Part shown: positions 6,378 through 8,678 of the stretch, in pieces
How positions within the stretch are numbered: position 1 is the stretch's first letter
How the letters are laid out: every line of letters begins with the position of its first letter
Assembly: GCA_046497505.1 (NCBI GenBank)
Contig: JAWOFN010000042.1
Span: 1-8,678 of the forward strand
Length of the DNA stretch: 8,678 nucleotides
Direction of reading: 5' to 3'
DNA from: JAWOFN01 sp046497505 [NCBI: bacterium]
GTDB lineage: Bacteria; Blakebacterota; Blakebacteria; Blakebacterales
Notes under the pieces: generated by a model
What the model was told of the DNA's origin: nothing
Seen by the model: only the letters and a program-made list of their open reading frames with translations
The model's database searches: none
Program-made: the position numbers and the translations under genes

Positions 6378-7763
6378 ATGCCCCGCAGACCCTCGCTCAT
6401 CGCGCTCCCGGCCCTCCTGGCGTGCCTGTCCGGTGCGGTTCCGGCAGCGGCTCAGCCTGGCTCCCGCGGCCCGGAGGTGGTCACGGCGGAGGTGACCGGA
6501 CCGCCCCACAGCACGGTAGAGACCTCTGTCGCCATCGACCCCACCGATCCGGACCACATCGTCGGAGCGGCACTGGCCACCCTGGGGGACCCGAGGAACC
6601 GCCGCATCACCAACTTCAGCTACGTCTCCCACGACGGCGGCCGGAGCTGGATGACGGTGGCCATGCCGAACCCCGAGGACAGGGTCCACGGCGACGACGC
6701 GGTGGTCATCGACCACCGGGGGACGATCCACCGGACCTGGATCGGCTTCACCGGGCTGCGTGACGAGAAGGCGCTCTTCCCCACCACGGGCATCTTCCTC
6801 TCCCGTTCCGCCGACGGCGGGCTGACGTGGAGCGACCCCTTCCCGGTGATCGACCATCTGAACACCATCGAGCCCTTCGAGGACAAGCCGTACGCGGGGG
6901 TGGACCTGGCTTCCTCCAGCCCCCATCGGGGACGGCTGCACGTGGGGTGGACCCGCTTCACCCGCTACAAAAGCCCCTCGCCGGCGGACTCCTCCTTCAT
7001 CTACTACGCCTACTCCCCCGACGGGGGAGAGACCTTCACCCGGCCCATGCGGATCCCGGCCGAGGGGGGCGACGCCCTGGACGGGGACGACACGGTGGAG
7101 GGTGCGGTCCCGGCGGTCGGACCGGACGGATCGGTCCACATGGCGTGGAGCGGACCGGAGGGCATCTACTACGCCCGTTCCCCTGACGGCGGGGACACGT
7201 GGGAACACGCCCGGGTGATCCTGGACCAGCCCGGGGGATGGGATATCGGGATCGAAGGGCTGGGACGCGCCAACGGCATGCCGGTCACCGCCGTGGACGT
7301 CTCCGACGGACCCCGCCGGGGCACGGTGTACGTGAATTGGGCGGACCTGCGGAACAACGGGGGAGAGGATGGGGATGCCGACGTCTTCGTGGCACGTTCG
7401 ACCGACGGCGGCACCTCCTGGAGCGAGCCGGTGCGGGTGCACGGCGACGAGGTGGGGAACGGCGCCGACCAGTTCTTCACCTGGATGAGCGTGGACCCGG
7501 TGGACGGCAGCGTGAACACAGTATGGTACGACCGTCGGCATCCGGAGGGACTGATCGAGGTCTTCGTCGGGCGGTCGGAGGATGGGGGGCGCACCTTCAC
7601 CGAACAGAAGGTGAGCACCGAGCCCTTCCCCCCCGCCCCGGGGCGTTTCTTCGGGGACTACAACGGCATCAGCGCCTACGGGGGGAGGGTGGCGGTCCTC
7701 TGGACCCACAGCCTCCCGGAGGCCAACGTGCTGCGGTCGGCGGTCCTGGACTTCTCACCGTGA
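6378..7763 (+). CDS. Exported six-Asp-box (BNR/sialidase-like) beta-propeller protein
   Basis: The 461-aa product starts with an export signal: Arg-Arg at 3-4, a hydrophobic core (6-21) and an A-A-A site before Gln26. Cys16 in LLAC could instead serve as a lipobox, so it is either secreted or a lipoprotein. Six Asp-boxes (S-x-D-G-G-x-T/S-W/F) recur at 84, 144, 213, 268, 341 and 400, spaced 55 to 73 residues, the layout expected for a six-bladed sialidase-type propeller. Conserved-looking segments between blades include FEDKPYAGVD (167-176) and FFGDYNGISAYGG (424-436). The sialidase N-terminal F/Y-R-I-P motif and the Arg-triad/Tyr/Glu active site are not recognisable, so an automatic label of sialidase would overstate the function. 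Ligand or substrate is unknown. The gene follows rtcB by 68 bases and precedes the racemase-family gene by only 16, so it probably belongs with the genes downstream. Confidence 0.85.
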   Translation: MPRRPSLIALPALLACLSGAVPAAAQPGSRGPEVVTAEVTGPPHSTVETSVAIDPTDPDHIVGAALATLGDPRNRRITNFSYVSHDGGRSWMTVAMPNPEDRVHGDDAVVIDHRGTIHRTWIGFTGLRDEKALFPTTGIFLSRSADGGLTWSDPFPVIDHLNTIEPFEDKPYAGVDLASSSPHRGRLHVGWTRFTRYKSPSPADSSFIYYAYSPDGGETFTRPMRIPAEGGDALDGDDTVEGAVPAVGPDGSVHMAWSGPEGIYYARSPDGGDTWEHARVILDQPGGWDIGIEGLGRANGMPVTAVDVSDGPRRGTVYVNWADLRNNGGEDGDADVFVARSTDGGTSWSEPVRVHGDEVGNGADQFFTWMSVDPVDGSVNTVWYDRRHPEGLIEVFVGRSEDGGRTFTEQKVSTEPFPPAPGRFFGDYNGISAYGGRVAVLWTHSLPEANVLRSAVLDFSP

Positions 7764-7765
7764 GA
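7753..7765 (+). other. Inverted repeat across the propeller stop codon
   Basis: TCTCAC-C-GTGAGA is a perfect 6-base dyad around one central base, spanning the TGA at 7761-7763. It is too tight to fold as a hairpin with all six pairs and could be a protein-binding dyad or chance. The GAGG that serves as ribosome-binding site for the next gene follows at 7771-7774. Confidence 0.15.
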
Positions 7766-7779
7766 GGATCGAGGCAGAT

Positions 7780-8505
7780 ATGAGCGGCAAGAGCATCGGC
7801 ATCATCGGGGGTATGAGTCCCGAGTCCACGGTCACCTACTACGAGACGATCGTACACACCCATCATCGCGCTGAGGGAGACCACGACTATCCCCGGATCC
7901 TCATCGGGAGCGTCCCCTTCGGACCCATCAGCGATGCGTGCCACGACGGGGAGTGGGAGCGGGTCCGGGACCTGGTGCAGTCCGAGGCGGACGCCCTGGC
8001 GGCCGGGGGAGCGGACTTCCTCCTCATCGCGGCGAACACCATCCACAAGGTGGTCCCCGACCTCACCCTGCCGCGGCCCCTGCTCGCCATCTATGATGCT
8101 GCGGCGGCCACGGCCAGGGAAGGGGGATACCGCAGCCTGGGGCTCACCGGGACCGAGTTCACCATGAGCGGCGGTTTCTTCCGGGAGGCCCTGGAAGAAC
8201 GGGGTCTGGAAGTGGTCATCCCCGGGGAGGCGGACCGTGAACGGATCCACCGCATGATCTACGACGACCTCGTACGGGGGGAGGTCACGGCGGTCCACCG
8301 CGCCATGTTCAGCGAGATCGGGGAGCGGCTCCTCGAGGCGGGGGCGGACGCCGTCCTCCTCGCCTGCACCGAACTCGAGATGCTCACCCGGGAGGATGCC
8401 TTCGTCTTCCCCTCCCTCGACACCACCACCCTCCACGCCAAGGCGGCGTGGGCCCACGCCATGGGCCGCAAGGAATACCCCCTGGTGCCGGCGGCCGCTG
8501 GATGA
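7780..8505 (+). CDS. Aspartate/glutamate racemase family protein (YgeA-like), first catalytic residue replaced by Ala
   Basis: The 241-aa product has the family's usual length and landmarks: GIIGGMSPEST (7-17), GEWE (57-60), AANTIHK (84-90), GTEFTMSGGFF (124-134), a PGEADRERI segment (148-156) and LACTELEML (194-202). The pattern follows E. coli YgeA, a cytosolic cofactor-independent amino acid racemase. Family members use two thiols, or Thr plus Cys, as opposing acid/base residues. The second, Cys196, is present, but the residue just before Asn86-Thr87 is Ala85 where P. horikoshii AspR has Cys82 and the E. coli enzyme has Thr83. True racemisation is therefore uncertain, and a one-base or decarboxylase-like reaction, as in arylmalonate decarboxylase, is possible. 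GAGG (7771-7774) precedes the start by five bases. The stop overlaps the next gene's start (ATGA, 8502-8505), indicating translational coupling with a transporter. No signal peptide is seen. Confidence 0.88.
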   Translation: MSGKSIGIIGGMSPESTVTYYETIVHTHHRAEGDHDYPRILIGSVPFGPISDACHDGEWERVRDLVQSEADALAAGGADFLLIAANTIHKVVPDLTLPRPLLAIYDAAAATAREGGYRSLGLTGTEFTMSGGFFREALEERGLEVVIPGEADRERIHRMIYDDLVRGEVTAVHRAMFSEIGERLLEAGADAVLLACTELEMLTREDAFVFPSLDTTTLHAKAAWAHAMGRKEYPLVPAAAG

Positions 8506-8678
8506 TCCCCACCGCGGGACTCTTCCCTGTCTGGTACCTGCTCACCGGCGTCGCGGCCGGCCTGCTGGGAGCGGTCCTGGGTCTGGGGGGCGGGGTGCTC
8601 ATGGTGCCCATCCTCAGCGTGGTCCTGGGGCTGCCCATCAAGTACGCGGTGGCCACCACCCCCACCAGGCTGGCGGCC
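8502..8678 (+). CDS. TauE/SafE family membrane transporter, N-terminal part (3' truncated by window edge)
   Basis: Fifty-nine codons are visible from ATG 8502 to the end of the window, with no stop. The N-terminus forms a long hydrophobic segment containing GLLGAVLGLGGGVLMVPIL (about 20-38), the glycine-rich signature of the TauE/SafE (former DUF81) family, followed by a second hydrophobic run and VATTPTRLAA where most relatives read close to A-x-x-T-S-L. Full-length members have about 250 to 300 residues and eight or so membrane spans. Characterised members export sulfite or organosulfonates or move other small anions; substrate cannot be told from this fragment. The start overlaps the stop of the racemase-family gene by ATGA and has no strong ribosome-binding site of its own, so it is probably translated by reinitiation and in the same operon. 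Confidence 0.8.
   Translation, partial: MIPTAGLFPVWYLLTGVAAGLLGAVLGLGGGVLMVPILSVVLGLPIKYAVATTPTRLAA

Noticed and set aside
7047-7058. M-R-I-P in the propeller protein as a sialidase F/Y-R-I-P motif
   Set aside because: The genuine motif lies near the start of the catalytic domain and its Arg belongs to the Arg triad; here it follows the third Asp-box and no partner arginines are evident.
6162-7709. A 515-codon open frame on the - strand opposite the end of rtcB and the propeller gene
   Set aside because: It spans two well-supported + strand genes and their gap, has no family motifs, and has the composition of an antisense shadow in high-GC DNA.
1-8678. Mobile element, phage, CRISPR, toxin-antitoxin or defence island
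   Set aside because: No transposase, integrase, direct-repeat array, tRNA-linked att site or small toxin/antitoxin pair was seen; base composition looks even along the window. The AddAB-like pair and RtcB are normally housekeeping repair enzymes.

Overview
The window is a compact, GC-rich (about 70% by eye) stretch of bacterial chromosome. Every supported gene lies on the + strand and intergenic gaps are only 16 to 68 bases. High GC, strong G/C bias at third codon positions, ATGA start/stop overlaps and an AddAB-like exonuclease pair fit an actinobacterial or other high-GC bacterial genome, but nothing here fixes the phylum. No tRNA, rRNA, CRISPR array, insertion sequence, integrase or phage gene was seen, and no gap exceeds 300 bases. 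The locus looks like core-type chromosome rather than a mobile island.

Left part (1-3571): the window opens inside the last ~105 codons of a nuclease subunit whose C-terminal C-x2-C-x5-C cluster is typical of the iron-sulfur nuclease domain of AddB-type proteins. It overlaps by ATGA with a complete AddA-like helicase-nuclease (1084 aa) carrying the superfamily 1 helicase motifs and a C-terminal RecB-type nuclease. Together they should form a double-strand-break end-resection complex.

Middle (3604-6309): a DUF1015-family protein with all its family signature motifs is followed 54 bases later by rtcB, a 2',3'-cyclic-phosphate/5'-OH RNA ligase with every metal- and GMP-binding residue in place. 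No archease gene (the usual RtcB activator) is visible.

Right part (6378-8678): after a 68-base gap with a small hairpin and a weak promoter candidate comes a second tight cluster. It encodes an exported six-Asp-box beta-propeller protein, an aspartate/glutamate racemase-family enzyme of YgeA type in which the first catalytic Cys/Thr position is Ala, and the start of a TauE/SafE-family transporter overlapping the racemase stop codon by ATGA. This may be one operon.

Most genes belong to recognisable families. The points most worth a second look are the altered racemase active site and its translational coupling to a TauE/SafE transporter, the ParB/SerK-like motif in the DUF1015 protein beside rtcB, and the exported propeller. 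I did not find convincing evidence of a wholly new system.
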